A stretch of 64,000 nt of DNA from Lentibacillus amyloliquefaciens (GCF_001307805.1 NZ_CP013862.1:868001-932000), one strand, 5' to 3'; numbered from the stretch's first letter, positions 18,784-27,036 are shown. Translations and numbers: made by a program. The notes: generated by a model not told the origin, from the sequence alone.

Positions 18784-19039
18784 TTTGTGATTCGATTGGA
18801 TTGAATCTGTCTCCTAAAATACGAAAGCTGCCTTCCCCTTCTTTCAGCTCCTCAAGAAATATTTTTAAGCTTGGCACATTGGAAGCGACCAATATTAGCC
18901 GTTCCAGCGTTTCGTATGACGTAACATCATAGATTTCTTCGATAACTTTTGGCGGAATTTCGCCAAACCGCATCTTAAGGATAGAAAGCAAATCTTCACG
19001 GTCCTCGACAATATTCGCTTCATCTTCAAATAAAAACAA
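18755..19039 (-). CDS. Small nar-operon protein, DUF4351-like
   Basis: 94-residue soluble protein of unknown function. Residues about 15-65 (LSILKMRFGEIPPKVIEEI, then LERLILVASNVPSL) resemble the short helical DUF4351 domain, in which an RFG-x-IPP segment precedes two helices. The C-terminus is Gly/Asn-rich. The start is TTG 19039 with AAAGGGTG 7 bases upstream. Its 3' end overlaps the narG start, so translation is probably coupled to narG. The position suggests a role in expression or assembly of nitrate reductase. Function is not known. Confidence 0.7.
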   Translation of the reverse strand: MFLFEDEANIVEDREDLLSILKMRFGEIPPKVIEEIYDVTSYETLERLILVASNVPSLKIFLEELKEGEGSFRILGDRFNPIESQNGGGATGEK

Positions 19040-19085
19040 TCATCGACACCCTTTCATTCAGAAATTCGAAAAGTTATGGAGGATT

Positions 19086-19409
19086 CTATGTTGGTCTCAT
19101 CATCTTATAATAATCAGCGATCATAACTTCCTTACAAGTGTCTCCAATTTTTTCAACGAATTCGCTTAAAACAGGATCTTTATTTTCAATTGCTTCACTT
19201 GAAAAATGCTGTGATTCCCGATGGGCAAAACTGTCACCAAAGTATATTGTCACCTGATAACCTGAATTACTCTCGGTAACCTTTGTCTGTATATCATAGG
19301 GGTGAATATTGTGTTGTTCTTCCAATTGTTTCGTTATTTCGTGATGCAAATCCGGCAAAATGACCCGCATAGGCTTTTCACGGGCCGGCCGTGTTTGTTC
19401 AGAACTCAA
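19086..19409 (-). CDS. Hypothetical protein of the nar operon
   Basis: 107-residue acidic/basic mixed protein with no recognisable domain, no signal and no membrane segment. Predicted alternating strands and helices (MRVILPDLHHEITKQLEE, then GYQVTIYFGDSF) suggest a small alpha/beta fold. The start is TTG 19409, 8 bases after GGAGGTGA. It sits between the hemerythrin-like gene and the DUF4351-like gene, all on the minus strand with short gaps, so it is probably transcribed with narGHJI from the FNR-type promoter. Confidence 0.7.
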   Translation of the reverse strand: MSSEQTRPAREKPMRVILPDLHHEITKQLEEQHNIHPYDIQTKVTESNSGYQVTIYFGDSFAHRESQHFSSEAIENKDPVLSEFVEKIGDTCKEVMIADYYKMMRPT

Positions 19410-19442
19410 TTCACTTCACCTCCAAATTAAAAAGTGTCAAAA

Positions 19443-19859
19443 TCAATGATCCGGAAGAACTTCCATTTCTTTTTCATTATGAATCTCATCGACGATTATC
19501 AATGATTGAAAACGCTGTATGATCTCATCATTAATTCCATTCTTCGGCAGTTCTTGTTTAATTTCGCCTACAATTATACGCAGCAAATCATGATCACGAA
19601 TCAAAGCGACAATATCGTCTTTTACTTCCGGGTTCTCATCAACCAGATCTTTATATAACCCTTCTTCTTCTGCGTCTGCATGAGCGAGTGTTCTTGTTTC
19701 CCATTGTTCAACAAGCACATATGCTAATTCCAGTGCATCTTCTTTCTGATTACTTTGAAGAAGATTGTCGAGCATATTCGTTAATTCAATCGCTTCATTC
19801 AATGCCGCTTCATGAATTGAACTGTGACTGTCAACTCTTTTAAGAGCAGGACCGGACAT
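19443..19859 (-). CDS. Hemerythrin-like (HHE domain) protein
   Basis: 138-residue four-helix protein with the spacing of histidines and acids expected for a di-iron HHE cation-binding domain: HSSIHEAALNE near residue 12, HADAEEEGLY near 69, RDHDLLR near 99 and DEIHNEKEME near 129. Such proteins bind O2, NO or iron. First gene of the nar cluster, directly behind an FNR-type promoter, so a role in nitrosative or oxygen protection during nitrate respiration is likely (inference). ATG 19859 is chosen because AGGAGGTGG is just upstream. Confidence 0.8.
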   Translation of the reverse strand: MSGPALKRVDSHSSIHEAALNEAIELTNMLDNLLQSNQKEDALELAYVLVEQWETRTLAHADAEEEGLYKDLVDENPEVKDDIVALIRDHDLLRIIVGEIKQELPKNGINDEIIQRFQSLIIVDEIHNEKEMEVLPDH

Positions 19860-19946
19860 TTCTCCCACCTCCTATTGGTTCATTTTTAAATACAAATATA
19901 GCAATATTTTCTTATATTTCATTTAGCTTATCATGCAGGAAACCCC

Positions 19947-19996
19947 GGCACAATTGATATCTCAGCAAAATTGGGATTTATGTGACAATTATCACG
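19947..19996 (-). promoter_or_regulatory. FNR-activated promoter of the nar cluster
   Basis: TGTGACAATTATCACG at 19981-19996 matches the FNR consensus TGTGA-N6-TCACA in all but the last base. On the minus strand, TATCAA (19954-19959) lies where a -10 box should: the distance between the two centres is 32 bp, placing the FNR site at -41.5 if the start is near 19947. This is the geometry of class II FNR-activated promoters. The predicted untranslated leader before the hemerythrin-like gene is about 87 bases. Confidence 0.7.
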
Positions 19997-20133
19997 AAAT
20001 AAAAGTAATAGGATTGTCGAAAAGTTTGATATGTAATGGGAGGATCTTTCGAAAATTCAAATGGTTTTAAATGAATTATTTTCGGCAATACATGATTATT
20101 AGATAGTTTTGTGGAAACGGAGGCAATTATATT

Positions 20134-20403
20134 ATGCATGCACATATCACTGTTAATGGACGTGTTCAGGGGGTTGGTTTCAGATATTCCGCCCGGCAAC
20201 GTGCTGACCAATATTATTTGAATGGATGGGTGCAAAACAAGTCTGATGGAACTGTTGAACTGGAAGTGGAAGGCGATGATACCAACGTGCACTCATTTTT
20301 GAACGATCTTGAGAAAGGGTTCAGCCCATTTATTCACGTGCGGGACATGCAAGTGGATACCCGGCATGAGGAAAAAGGTTATGAGAATTTTTCGATTAGG
20401 TAA
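20134..20403 (+). CDS. acyP: Acylphosphatase
   Basis: Hydrolyses acyl phosphates. It is 89 residues, the family norm. The signature GRVQGVGFRYSARQRA is near residues 8-23 (catalytic Arg in GFRY), and the catalytic Asn lies in LNGWVQNKSDGTVE near 38-44. ATG 20134 with ACGGAGG ten bases upstream; a second ATG at 20138 is out of frame. Divergent from the nar operon with about 270 bases between, and a single-gene unit. Confidence 0.93.
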   Translation: MHAHITVNGRVQGVGFRYSARQRADQYYLNGWVQNKSDGTVELEVEGDDTNVHSFLNDLEKGFSPFIHVRDMQVDTRHEEKGYENFSIR

Positions 20404-20411
20404 AGTGAAAC

Positions 20412-20502
20412 TTCATTCAGCGAGTTTTCCCGCTGAATGTTAGTTGAACGGAATCGGACATTTAAGGACAGTTAGACGCCGTTCTTGGGCGGATTACTGT
20501 CC
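20412..20502. other. Two consecutive hairpins after acyP
   Basis: CATTCAGCG / CGCTGAATG (20413-20440) forms a 9-bp stem without a T-tract. GGACAGT (20466-20472) / ACTGTCC (20496-20502) frames a second stem with an inner CGCC / GGCG pairing. Together with the following terminator they probably stop transcription from both sides. Confidence 0.5.
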
Positions 20503-20516
20503 ATTACATGCGGGAT

Positions 20517-20551
20517 AAAAAGCCGCTGTCAGACATGACAGCGGCTTTTAT
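20517..20551 (-). terminator. Bidirectional terminator between acyP and ferredoxin gene
   Basis: 14-bp stem AAAAGCCGCTGTCA (20518-20531) / TGACAGCGGCTTTT (20536-20549) with a 4-base loop and flanking A/T runs, next to the ferredoxin stop codon. Confidence 0.9.
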
Positions 20552-20790
20552 TAGCTTTCTTCAAAAAACCGGGCGTTTAAATTGATGAATTTTTCTTCAC
20601 CTTCAGGTACCTCGTCTTCCATATAAATAGCTTCAACCGGACAAACCGCTTCACAGGCGCCGCAGTCAATGCAGATATCCGGATCAATATAAAACATATC
20701 TTTACCTTCCTCTATACAATCAACAGGACAGACTTCAACACATTCTCCTGATTTTTCATTTATACAAGGCGATGTAATAACAAATGCCAA
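20551..20790 (-). CDS. Ferredoxin with [3Fe-4S] and [4Fe-4S] clusters
   Basis: 79-residue electron carrier of the seven-iron (FdxA-like) type. The first cluster region is CINEKSGECVEVCPVDC near residues 9-25; the second is CIDCGACEAVCP near 40-51. It is very acidic, typical of soluble ferredoxins. The start is TTG 20790 with AAGGAGGGGA 7 bases upstream; no in-frame ATG exists. Not linked to an obvious partner; the nar operon lies 5' on the same strand further on, but a terminator separates them. Confidence 0.9.
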   Translation of the reverse strand: MAFVITSPCINEKSGECVEVCPVDCIEEGKDMFYIDPDICIDCGACEAVCPVEAIYMEDEVPEGEEKFINLNARFFEES

Positions 20791-20934
20791 GCAAATCCCC
20801 TCCTTAAAGAATATAATCCATTTTACATCATATTAATATATTACAGAAAATTATTGTCTGTTACAAGGGGCGGGCACGTCACTGGGCGCTGATACATATT
20901 ATTTATTATCTGCTGAAATAGAGGAGAGATTGCG

Positions 20935-22131
20935 ATGGAAGTTGTCATCCGTCCCAATGATTCGTTCTGGTATTACAGCGAATTGTTTGATATTCCGCTC
21001 GTTCTGATTGCTCAGTCCAACCCGAATCTGGATGCCAGTCAGCTGGCAGTCGGCCAGATTGTGCAAATTCCCGGTTATATGGCGGATATGCACCAAATAG
21101 CTGCTAATGATACATTATGGCGTGTTGCAATGAATCAAAATATTCCAGTGGATATGCTGCAATTGTCCAACCCCGATATAAATCCGGAAGATTTGCAAAT
21201 CGATCAGCAAATTGTTGTTCCGCAGCAAATCAGAGATTTAATCATAACTGATTTTGACGACTATACCTTTGATAAAATGGCAGATGATATGAATCGTTTA
21301 ATAACGGCTTATCCGTTTATTATTTATGAGTCTATCGGGTCATCGGTTATGGGAAAAGATATTGCTGAACTGCGCATTGGCACCGGAAGCAGACGCGTTC
21401 ATATAAATGGATCATTTCATGCCAATGAGTGGATAACAACGCCTGTTATTATGAGGTTTATTAATGAATACGCCCGTTCATTGACAAACGGCCTGCCCAT
21501 AAGAGGATTAAATCTGTTTCCTTTCTTTTTCGAAACAACCTTATCAGTTGTTCCAATGGTTAACCCGGACGGCGTAAATCTGGTTCTTAATGGCGCATCA
21601 GCCGCTGAAAATTATCAGGATGACGTGCTTAAAATCAATAATCAGAACCCGGATTTTTCAAATTGGAAAGCAAACATTAGAGGTGTGGATTTGAATAATC
21701 AATATCCGGCACAGTGGGAGATTGAAGCAGCACGGAAGCCTGTTACACCGCAGCCAAGAGATTATCCCGGACCTCATCCGCTATCGGAACCCGAGGCTGA
21801 AGCGATGGCAGATTTAGCTTTAGAAAGAGATTTTGTTCGTGTTAATGCCCTCCATACGCAGGGCGAGGTGATTTACTGGGGTTTTGAAGGGCTGGAGCCC
21901 CCTGCCGCACAAGAGGTTGTAAATGAATATAACCGTGTGAGCGGCTATGAACCCATTCGATATGTGGATAGTTATGCAGGTTTTAAAGACTGGTTTATTC
22001 AGGAATTCAGGCGTGGAGGCTATACGATTGAATTGGGGACTGGTATTAATCCTTTGCCTTTTGAGCAATTTGAGGAAATTTATCAGGAAACGCTCGGCAT
22101 TATGCTGGCGAATCTATATTTGCAACTATAG
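20935..22131 (+). CDS. LysM - M14 zinc carboxypeptidase (gamma-D-glutamyl-diamino acid endopeptidase type)
   Basis: 398-residue peptidoglycan hydrolase resembling the sporulation endopeptidase I / YqgT family, which cuts gamma-D-Glu-diaminopimelate bonds. Two LysM repeats occupy residues about 2-47 and 52-97. The M14 domain follows: zinc ligands in the HANEW motif (about 162-166), a later His in NALHTQGE, and the catalytic Glu in YTIELGTG near 367. There is no signal peptide, as in YqgT, so it may act inside the sporulating cell. GAGGAGAG upstream supports ATG 20935. A strong terminator follows. Confidence 0.88.
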   Translation: MEVVIRPNDSFWYYSELFDIPLVLIAQSNPNLDASQLAVGQIVQIPGYMADMHQIAANDTLWRVAMNQNIPVDMLQLSNPDINPEDLQIDQQIVVPQQIRDLIITDFDDYTFDKMADDMNRLITAYPFIIYESIGSSVMGKDIAELRIGTGSRRVHINGSFHANEWITTPVIMRFINEYARSLTNGLPIRGLNLFPFFFETTLSVVPMVNPDGVNLVLNGASAAENYQDDVLKINNQNPDFSNWKANIRGVDLNNQYPAQWEIEAARKPVTPQPRDYPGPHPLSEPEAEAMADLALERDFVRVNALHTQGEVIYWGFEGLEPPAAQEVVNEYNRVSGYEPIRYVDSYAGFKDWFIQEFRRGGYTIELGTGINPLPFEQFEEIYQETLGIMLANLYLQL

Positions 22132-22132
22132 A

Positions 22133-22180
22133 AGAGATGGAATAACGGGCTCATCGGCCTGTTATTCCATCTCTTTAAAG
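22133..22180. terminator. Bidirectional terminator
   Basis: 14-bp stem AGAGATGGAATAAC (22133-22146) / GTTATTCCATCTCT (22161-22174) followed by TTAAAG. It lies between the convergent M14 gene and the DUF6501-like gene and overlaps the end of the latter. Confidence 0.85.
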
Positions 22181-22368
22181 TAATCCTTATAGAAACCGGC
22201 GATACGGTTACTGTTATCGATAATAAAATAAAACTCTTCCGTTTCATTTTTAACGTCATACTGTTTGCCTGGTGTCAGTTTATTGTGGACGATAAACTTT
22301 TCCGCATCAGCATGAACACATTCAATTGTTTTACTTGTTTCCGCCTCTTCCCAATTAAGATGTCTCAT
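22162..22368 (-). CDS. DUF6501-like small protein
   Basis: 68-residue protein conserved in Bacillaceae (recalled as DUF6501; function unknown). The pattern W-E-x-A-E-T then VHADAEKFIV, LTPGKQYDVKNETEEFYFI and a terminal GFYKDYF suggests a small beta-rich SH3-like fold. No membrane segment. A GGAGG ribosome site lies upstream of ATG 22368. Single gene between msrAB and the terminator. Confidence 0.7.
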   Translation of the reverse strand: MRHLNWEEAETSKTIECVHADAEKFIVHNKLTPGKQYDVKNETEEFYFIIDNSNRIAGFYKDYFKEME

Positions 22369-22411
22369 TGCATCCTCCCAAGTTTGTTTACATAATAAGA
22401 TTATCGTTAAT

Positions 22412-23365
22412 TTAATCGAAAAGGTGTAAATAGTTTTCGTAGCCTTGTTCTTTCATGTCCTCTTTTGGTATAAATTTCATGGCTGCAGAATTCATGCAAT
22501 AACGCAGCCCGCCCCGGTCTTTAGGACCATCGGGAAAAACGTGGCCCAAGTGTGAGTCAGCGTTTTTGCTTCTGACTTCTGTCCGTATCATTCCGTGGCT
22601 TGTATCCGATTTTTCTTCAACCTGATGCTGATCAATTGGTTTCGTAAAGCTAGGCCAGCCACAGTTTGCGTCAAATTTATCATGGGAAGAAAACAGAACA
22701 TCGCCGGAGATAATATCAACATAGACGCCTTCATCTTCATTATTCCAGTATTCATTATTAAAAGGCTGTTCTGTGCCGTTTTCCTGTGTCACGCTATACT
22801 GGATTGGGGTGAGCTTTGCCTTTAACTCGGTTTTATCCGGACCCTCTTTCCAATTTTCTTTGATAAAGTCCTCCCTTCCAGATCCTTTTTTGTACAAACG
22901 ATAATGGAATGACTGTTTTTTGTAGTAGTCTTGGTGTTCTTCCTCAGCTCTATAAAATGTTTTAGCAGGAAGGATTGGTGTAACGATTGGCTTAGCAAAC
23001 CTGCCACTTTCTTCCAGTTTTTGCTTGGACTGTTCAGCTATCTCTTTTTGTGATGCATTATGATAAAAAATGGCTGTCCCGTATGATTCACCCCGGTCAT
23101 TAAATTGACCACCTGAATCAGTCGGATCAATTTGCTGCCAAAAAGTCTTGACAAGCTCCTCATATGGCATTATGTCCGGATTGAACGTAATTTGGACTGC
23201 TTCCACATGACCGGTTGTATCAGAACAAACCTGTTCATAAGTCGGATTTTCAACATCTCCGCCAGTATACCCCGAAACGATATTTTCGATTCCCGGGCGC
23301 TCATCGAATGGTTCCACCATACACCAGAAGCATCCCCCTGCAAATGTAGCTAGTTCAGTCGTCAT
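22412..23365 (-). CDS. msrAB: Bifunctional peptide methionine sulfoxide reductase MsrA-MsrB
   Basis: Repairs both S- and R-methionine sulfoxides in proteins. The N-terminal MsrA half carries the catalytic GCFWC near residues 10-14. The C-terminal MsrB half has CGWPSF near 218 and the catalytic RYCMNSAA near 293, but I see no CxxC zinc pairs, so it is the zinc-free type. The linker is near 165-180. At 317 residues it is typical of fused MsrAB. ATG 23365 is chosen because GGAGG lies 8 bases upstream; the frame is open to 23389. Cytosolic, no signal. Confidence 0.93.
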   Translation of the reverse strand: MTTELATFAGGCFWCMVEPFDERPGIENIVSGYTGGDVENPTYEQVCSDTTGHVEAVQITFNPDIMPYEELVKTFWQQIDPTDSGGQFNDRGESYGTAIFYHNASQKEIAEQSKQKLEESGRFAKPIVTPILPAKTFYRAEEEHQDYYKKQSFHYRLYKKGSGREDFIKENWKEGPDKTELKAKLTPIQYSVTQENGTEQPFNNEYWNNEDEGVYVDIISGDVLFSSHDKFDANCGWPSFTKPIDQHQVEEKSDTSHGMIRTEVRSKNADSHLGHVFPDGPKDRGGLRYCMNSAAMKFIPKEDMKEQGYENYLHLFD

Positions 23366-23469
23366 AGTATACCTCCATTTTAGGATCATCCTAGTCTTAT
23401 TTTTTCGTTTTTAGCTGGAAAAATCAAATTGTATGCTTACAAATGTCTTTTATATTTTCAGACTCTATA

Positions 23470-23889
23470 TTAGATAAACAATTTTGGGGCAGATTTACCG
23501 GTTTTCACGATCCGCTGTTCTAAATTATCCGTTTTGTGTTGTTGATGATCATCATTATCATTCTTAATACGGTCTTCTATAAGAGACTCAGGCTCAAAAT
23601 CAGTTTCAGAATCATCTTCATTTAGTGCTTTCATCAATTGAAACAGCATAGGCAGATTTTTTATCATTGGGCCATATTGCTGGATGATGGGAGCAGTTTG
23701 CTGCACGACACTTAAGACTTTTTGTACATTATTCAATTGTTGTGACCACCCGTTAATGCGTTCCGGCGTCAACAATCCTTTAGTGAACTGCTGCAGGTCC
23801 GGTGTTGTCTGTTGCGGTGGTTCAGGGTGAAATCCTTGTCGCGGCATCATAACGTTATCCGGCTCTCTGTGTTGAATTGGCCATACCAT
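23470..23889 (-). CDS. yqfQ: YqfQ family protein
   Basis: 139-residue protein matching the YqfQ family of Bacillaceae (related to the VrrA variable-repeat protein of B. anthracis); role unknown. Conserved core about residues 38-95: LQQFTKGLLTPERINGW, QKVLSVVQQTAPIIQQYGPM and LPMLFQLMKAL. The N-terminus is Pro/Gln-rich and the C-terminus acidic then His/Gln-rich. ATG 23889 follows GAGGAGG by 7 bases, so the longer frame to 23904 is not used. Confidence 0.8.
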   Translation of the reverse strand: MVWPIQHREPDNVMMPRQGFHPEPPQQTTPDLQQFTKGLLTPERINGWSQQLNNVQKVLSVVQQTAPIIQQYGPMIKNLPMLFQLMKALNEDDSETDFEPESLIEDRIKNDNDDHQQHKTDNLEQRIVKTGKSAPKLFI

Positions 23890-24305
23890 GATAATCCTCC
23901 TCATTTATATGAAGTCCCTTAGGTTATTGTACGCACTTCTTATTTAATAGTGTAGGCGATTATCCGCAAGCTCAGTCAAATCGGTGTGGTCGTTTTGAAT
24001 GATGTGAAGGCGGCTGATAAACAATGACATAAAAAAACATGCTATCCCCTTCTTTCATTATGTTTCTATATCAAGACGGGGGGTAAAGACACACAATTGT
24101 GGCAATTTGATGAATAATTAAATATAGAATATTTCCCGGGTAACCGCATAATCCCGCATGATATTACATGCATGTGAATTTTTTGCCGAAATACCGGGAA
24201 TACCGTCACCTGTTCAGTTATTACAAATGTATAAGCTGAGTAAATAAACTTTTGATCAAACGTTTGTTTAATTTCAATGACAAGCTCCGGAATTTTCCGG
24301 AGCTC
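23890..24305. other. Intergenic interval, no firm gene
   Basis: Apart from the weak 22-codon frame and a hairpin AGCTCCGG / CCGGAGCT (24283-24304) after yozE, nothing is recognisable. The region probably holds the yqfQ promoter. Confidence 0.5.
23972..24040 (-). CDS. Possible 22-residue peptide
   Basis: ATG 24040 preceded by GAAGGGGATAGC, and a stop at 23972-23974. The peptide starts with a short hydrophobic run (MFFYVIVY) and ends with a His/Arg/Lys-rich tail. It lies in a 400-base interval (23890-24305) that otherwise shows no gene. Only the ribosome site supports it. Confidence 0.25.
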   Translation of the reverse strand: MFFYVIVYQPPSHHSKRPHRFD

Positions 24306-24527
24306 CTAATTCATCTTATTCATTTGATAAGCTTCCCAGATCTCATCAAAAACCACCAGTGCATTAACAAAAGGGCTATTCCACTCAAGATAATTGCTGA
24401 TTTCGTTATAGGAAGCAGAATGTTTCGGAAAATCATGGTCATGAAAAATCCAATCAGCTAACCGGCTCTTATCATCGGGTTCTTTTTTCCCTCTATAGGT
24501 TAAAGCAAAATGGTAAAACGAACGCAT
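24306..24527 (-). CDS. yozE: YozE family protein (SAM-like fold)
   Basis: 73-residue soluble helical protein of the YozE_SAM_like family, function unknown. The pattern SFYHFALTYRGKKEPDDKSR, LADWIFHDHDFPKHS and YLEWN is characteristic. ATG 24527 lies 8 bases after GGAGG, which overlaps the tatC stop; the longer frame to 24542 has no ribosome site. It could be read through from tatC. Confidence 0.85.
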   Translation of the reverse strand: MRSFYHFALTYRGKKEPDDKSRLADWIFHDHDFPKHSASYNEISNYLEWNSPFVNALVVFDEIWEAYQMNKMN

Positions 24528-24541
24528 TTCAAGTTCCTCCA

Positions 24542-25306
24542 TTATTCACTGCTGTCTGATTCCATAAATTCGCGATGTTTTTTCAGCTTTTTGCGATAAA
24601 CAATTCTGGATAGATAGATGCTGATTTCATATAGAATTATCAGCGGTATGATTGCCACAAGCTGCAAAATAAAATCAGGCGGGGTAATGAATGCACCAAT
24701 AATAACAAGAATTAAATAGGCGTATTTTCGTGTTTTCCGCATGTAATCAGGTGTCATAATGCCCAGCCGTGTAAGAAACATTACGATAACCGGCATTTCA
24801 AAAAATAGCGCAAACGGAATGACAATCCGGAATAAAAGCTTAAAGTAACGATCGTATGTAAATATTTCGTTAAACATGCCATCGTTCAAGGAAAGCAGAA
24901 ATGGGATGATCAGTTCCACAAAAATGATATAGCCAAAAGCAATCCCTGCCAGAAATAGAATGAAAATAACCGGGACATACATTAGGGTCGCAGCCCGTTC
25001 AGGTTTAGTAAGACCAGGTTTGATAAACAGCCAGGTTTGCAAGGCTAATATTGGGAGTGTGCCAACGGTTGCCACCACCGCTGCAAGTGTTAAATAAACA
25101 GATATCAAGTCAGTCAGCCCGGTGACGCTTAATTTGAAAGGCAAATCGTCTTCAATGAAACCATAAATGACATCAACATATATAAAACCTGCAACAAAAA
25201 ATAGAATGAAAAATATTGCTGTTACAATAAGCCGGTTTCTGAGTTCGGATAGATGCCCGACGACATTCATTTCTTTTTCATTTTCAAACTGCTCTTTTAA
25301 AGACAT
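24542..25306 (-). CDS. tatC: Sec-independent translocase subunit TatC
   Basis: Receptor of the twin-arginine pathway that recognises RR signal peptides and exports folded proteins. It is 254 residues with six hydrophobic segments. The N-terminal signature HLSELRNRL near residue 17-25 and the conserved FEMPVIV region near 170 are present. An amphipathic basic C-terminus follows. The gene order tatA-tatA-tatC is compact on the minus strand. The Rieske protein QcrA at the right of the window carries an RR signal and is a likely client. Confidence 0.94.
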   Translation of the reverse strand: MSLKEQFENEKEMNVVGHLSELRNRLIVTAIFFILFFVAGFIYVDVIYGFIEDDLPFKLSVTGLTDLISVYLTLAAVVATVGTLPILALQTWLFIKPGLTKPERAATLMYVPVIFILFLAGIAFGYIIFVELIIPFLLSLNDGMFNEIFTYDRYFKLLFRIVIPFALFFEMPVIVMFLTRLGIMTPDYMRKTRKYAYLILVIIGAFITPPDFILQLVAIIPLIILYEISIYLSRIVYRKKLKKHREFMESDSSE

Positions 25307-25375
25307 GATTCACGCTCCTAATCCAAGCATAAAAGAAGATGTAAGGTTTCCCCCTACACCTTGTTAAGCAGTCCA

Positions 25376-25561
25376 TTATTTTGGTGTTCGATCATTTTTA
25401 TCTGAATCATCAGATCCAATATCTTTCGCCGCATTTTTGAATTCCTTCAGTGAACTGCCGACGGCTTTGCCGATTTCAGGCAATTTGGACGGTCCGAAAA
25501 CAATTAGAGCAATAATCAGAATTAAAATCAGACCGGGAATACCGATACTGCCTATGCCCAT
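25376..25561 (-). CDS. tatA: Twin-arginine translocase TatA, second copy
   Basis: 61-residue pore component: one N-terminal transmembrane helix (about 4-22), then the FGP hinge ([14 protein letters not shown]) and an amphipathic helix with a charged tail. GGAGTG upstream of ATG 25561. It differs from the preceding tatA mainly in the tail, so it looks like a tandem duplication. Confidence 0.92.
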   Translation of the reverse strand: MGIGSIGIPGLILILIIALIVFGPSKLPEIGKAVGSSLKEFKNAAKDIGSDDSDKNDRTPK

Positions 25562-25580
25562 ATATAATCACTCCGTAAGG

Positions 25581-25790
25581 TTACTTATTTTGATCATTTT
25601 TCACAACATCCTTTGCTTCTTTAACTTCATCTGAAACATCATTCGTTAAATCCTGTGTTGATTTCTTGAATTCACGCAGCGTATTTCCGGCTGCTTTTCC
25701 AATTTCAGGAAGTTTCTTTGGACCAAAAATAACCAATGCAATCACTAAAATCAAAATAAGTCCAGGAAAGCCTATGCTGCCTATACCCAT
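25581..25790 (-). CDS. tatA: Twin-arginine translocase TatA, first copy
   Basis: 69-residue TatA. Its start [15 protein letters not shown] matches its neighbour, followed by [14 protein letters not shown] and a longer acidic tail ([19 protein letters not shown]). ATG 25790 is chosen because GAAGGTG lies 6 bases upstream; the open frame to 25847 adds an implausible leader. First gene of tatA-tatA-tatC. Confidence 0.92.
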   Translation of the reverse strand: MGIGSIGFPGLILILVIALVIFGPKKLPEIGKAAGNTLREFKKSTQDLTNDVSDEVKEAKDVVKNDQNK

Positions 25791-25930
25791 ATGTGACACC
25801 TTCTTTAAATATATTATAAGAATCAAGCAATCATTCTTCGCTTGCAACGTTCAATATTGGACTGTGAACAGTCTGAAACTGATAAAAGTGTAACATGACA
25901 AGATGTGATTAGCAACTGATAAATAAGGTG

Positions 25931-26518
25931 TTAAGCCTTTTTGAACTGTTTGGTCATTTCGTATTGTTCCGGGTAATTCATATTAAAAAAATGCTTGTCC
26001 AATACTTCCTCAGAAATGTCATTAAAATCGGCCACATAATTAACCGTTATCGCTTTAAATAATGTCCGTATTTTTCGTTCATCGTTATCAAGAAGCTTCT
26101 GAATATGCGGCAATACATCTTTCGTATATATGCCTGACAAGGGATGCATCCGTTCATTGTATATCGGAATAACTGCTTCGGCATTGCCAAGTGATTGAAT
26201 TAAATGCTGAAAAATTGCTTTGTCGATAAATGGCATGTCACATGCCGCCAGCACATAGACATCGGCATCGATATGATAAATAGCAGTTTCGATCCCGGCA
26301 AGAGGCCCTTTATCTTCATATCTGTCCCGGTATAAATTTAAACCCAGGAAATGATATGATGCCGGCTCATTTGCAATAACAGCTGTATCATCACAGAAAT
26401 TCTTCACTTCATCAGCAATGTGTGCAATTGCCGGCTTACCATTTATATTCAATAATGATTTGGTCTTTCCCATGCGGGATGATTTTCCGCCTGCGAGAAT
26501 CACACCAGAGATATGCAT
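25931..26518 (-). CDS. mobA: Molybdenum cofactor guanylyltransferase MobA
   Basis: Adds GMP to molybdopterin to form the MGD cofactor used by enzymes such as NarG. It is 195 residues with a nucleotidyltransferase fold: LAGGKSSRMGKTK near residues 9-21, GPLAGIE near 72, and the metal-binding AACDMPF near 92. Directly behind dfrA with a 3-base gap. No other moa/moe genes are in the window. Its presence near the nar operon fits, but it is separated from it by 6 kb of unrelated genes. Confidence 0.92.
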   Translation of the reverse strand: MHISGVILAGGKSSRMGKTKSLLNINGKPAIAHIADEVKNFCDDTAVIANEPASYHFLGLNLYRDRYEDKGPLAGIETAIYHIDADVYVLAACDMPFIDKAIFQHLIQSLGNAEAVIPIYNERMHPLSGIYTKDVLPHIQKLLDNDERKIRTLFKAITVNYVADFNDISEEVLDKHFFNMNYPEQYEMTKQFKKA

Positions 26519-26521
26519 CGG

Positions 26522-27016
26522 TCACCCTTCCAGTCGATCATATTGCAAGAAATAAAAGTCATAAGGATTTTTATTGTCCTTTTCACCTTTTTCCCTTTTA
26601 GTTAATTGCCATTCAGACTCTGTGAAATAAGGAAAGAACGTATCACCTTGAAAGTCCTCATCCACCCAGGTGATATACATACGATCAGCATGGCTCAGGA
26701 ACTGTTTGAAAATATTCCCGCCGCCGATTACAAATAGTTCAATATCTGGTTCCTGCTCATTCCAGTGTAATATAGTATCAATATCCCGTACAATCTCAAT
26801 TCCATCGGGAAATTGATCCTGCTGTTTTGATATGACAATGTTTTTTCGATTTGGAAGCGGTCTTCCGATAGCTTCAAAAGTTTTACGCCCCATAATAATC
26901 GTGTTGCCGGTTGTTGTTTGCTTGAAAAATTTTAAATCATTTGGCAAATGCCATGGCAAATCATTTTGATAACCAATCACACGATTACGGTCCATAGCGA
27001 CAAGCAACGAAATCAT
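26522..27016 (-). CDS. dfrA: Dihydrofolate reductase
   Basis: NADPH-dependent reduction of dihydrofolate to tetrahydrofolate, regenerating the folate oxidised by ThyA. It is 164 residues. ISLLVAMDRNRVIG at the N-terminus, LPWHLPNDLKFFK with the substrate Asp near 27, TIIMGRKTFEAIG near 45-57, and VIGGGNIF near 100. GAGGAGG is directly against ATG 27025, so ATG 27016 with 9-base spacing is the start. 20 bases downstream of thyA, an ancient pairing. Confidence 0.94.
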   Translation of the reverse strand: MISLLVAMDRNRVIGYQNDLPWHLPNDLKFFKQTTTGNTIIMGRKTFEAIGRPLPNRKNIVISKQQDQFPDGIEIVRDIDTILHWNEQEPDIELFVIGGGNIFKQFLSHADRMYITWVDEDFQGDTFFPYFTESEWQLTKREKGEKDNKNPYDFYFLQYDRLEG

Positions 27017-27036
27017 TGGAATCATCCTCCTCTAGT

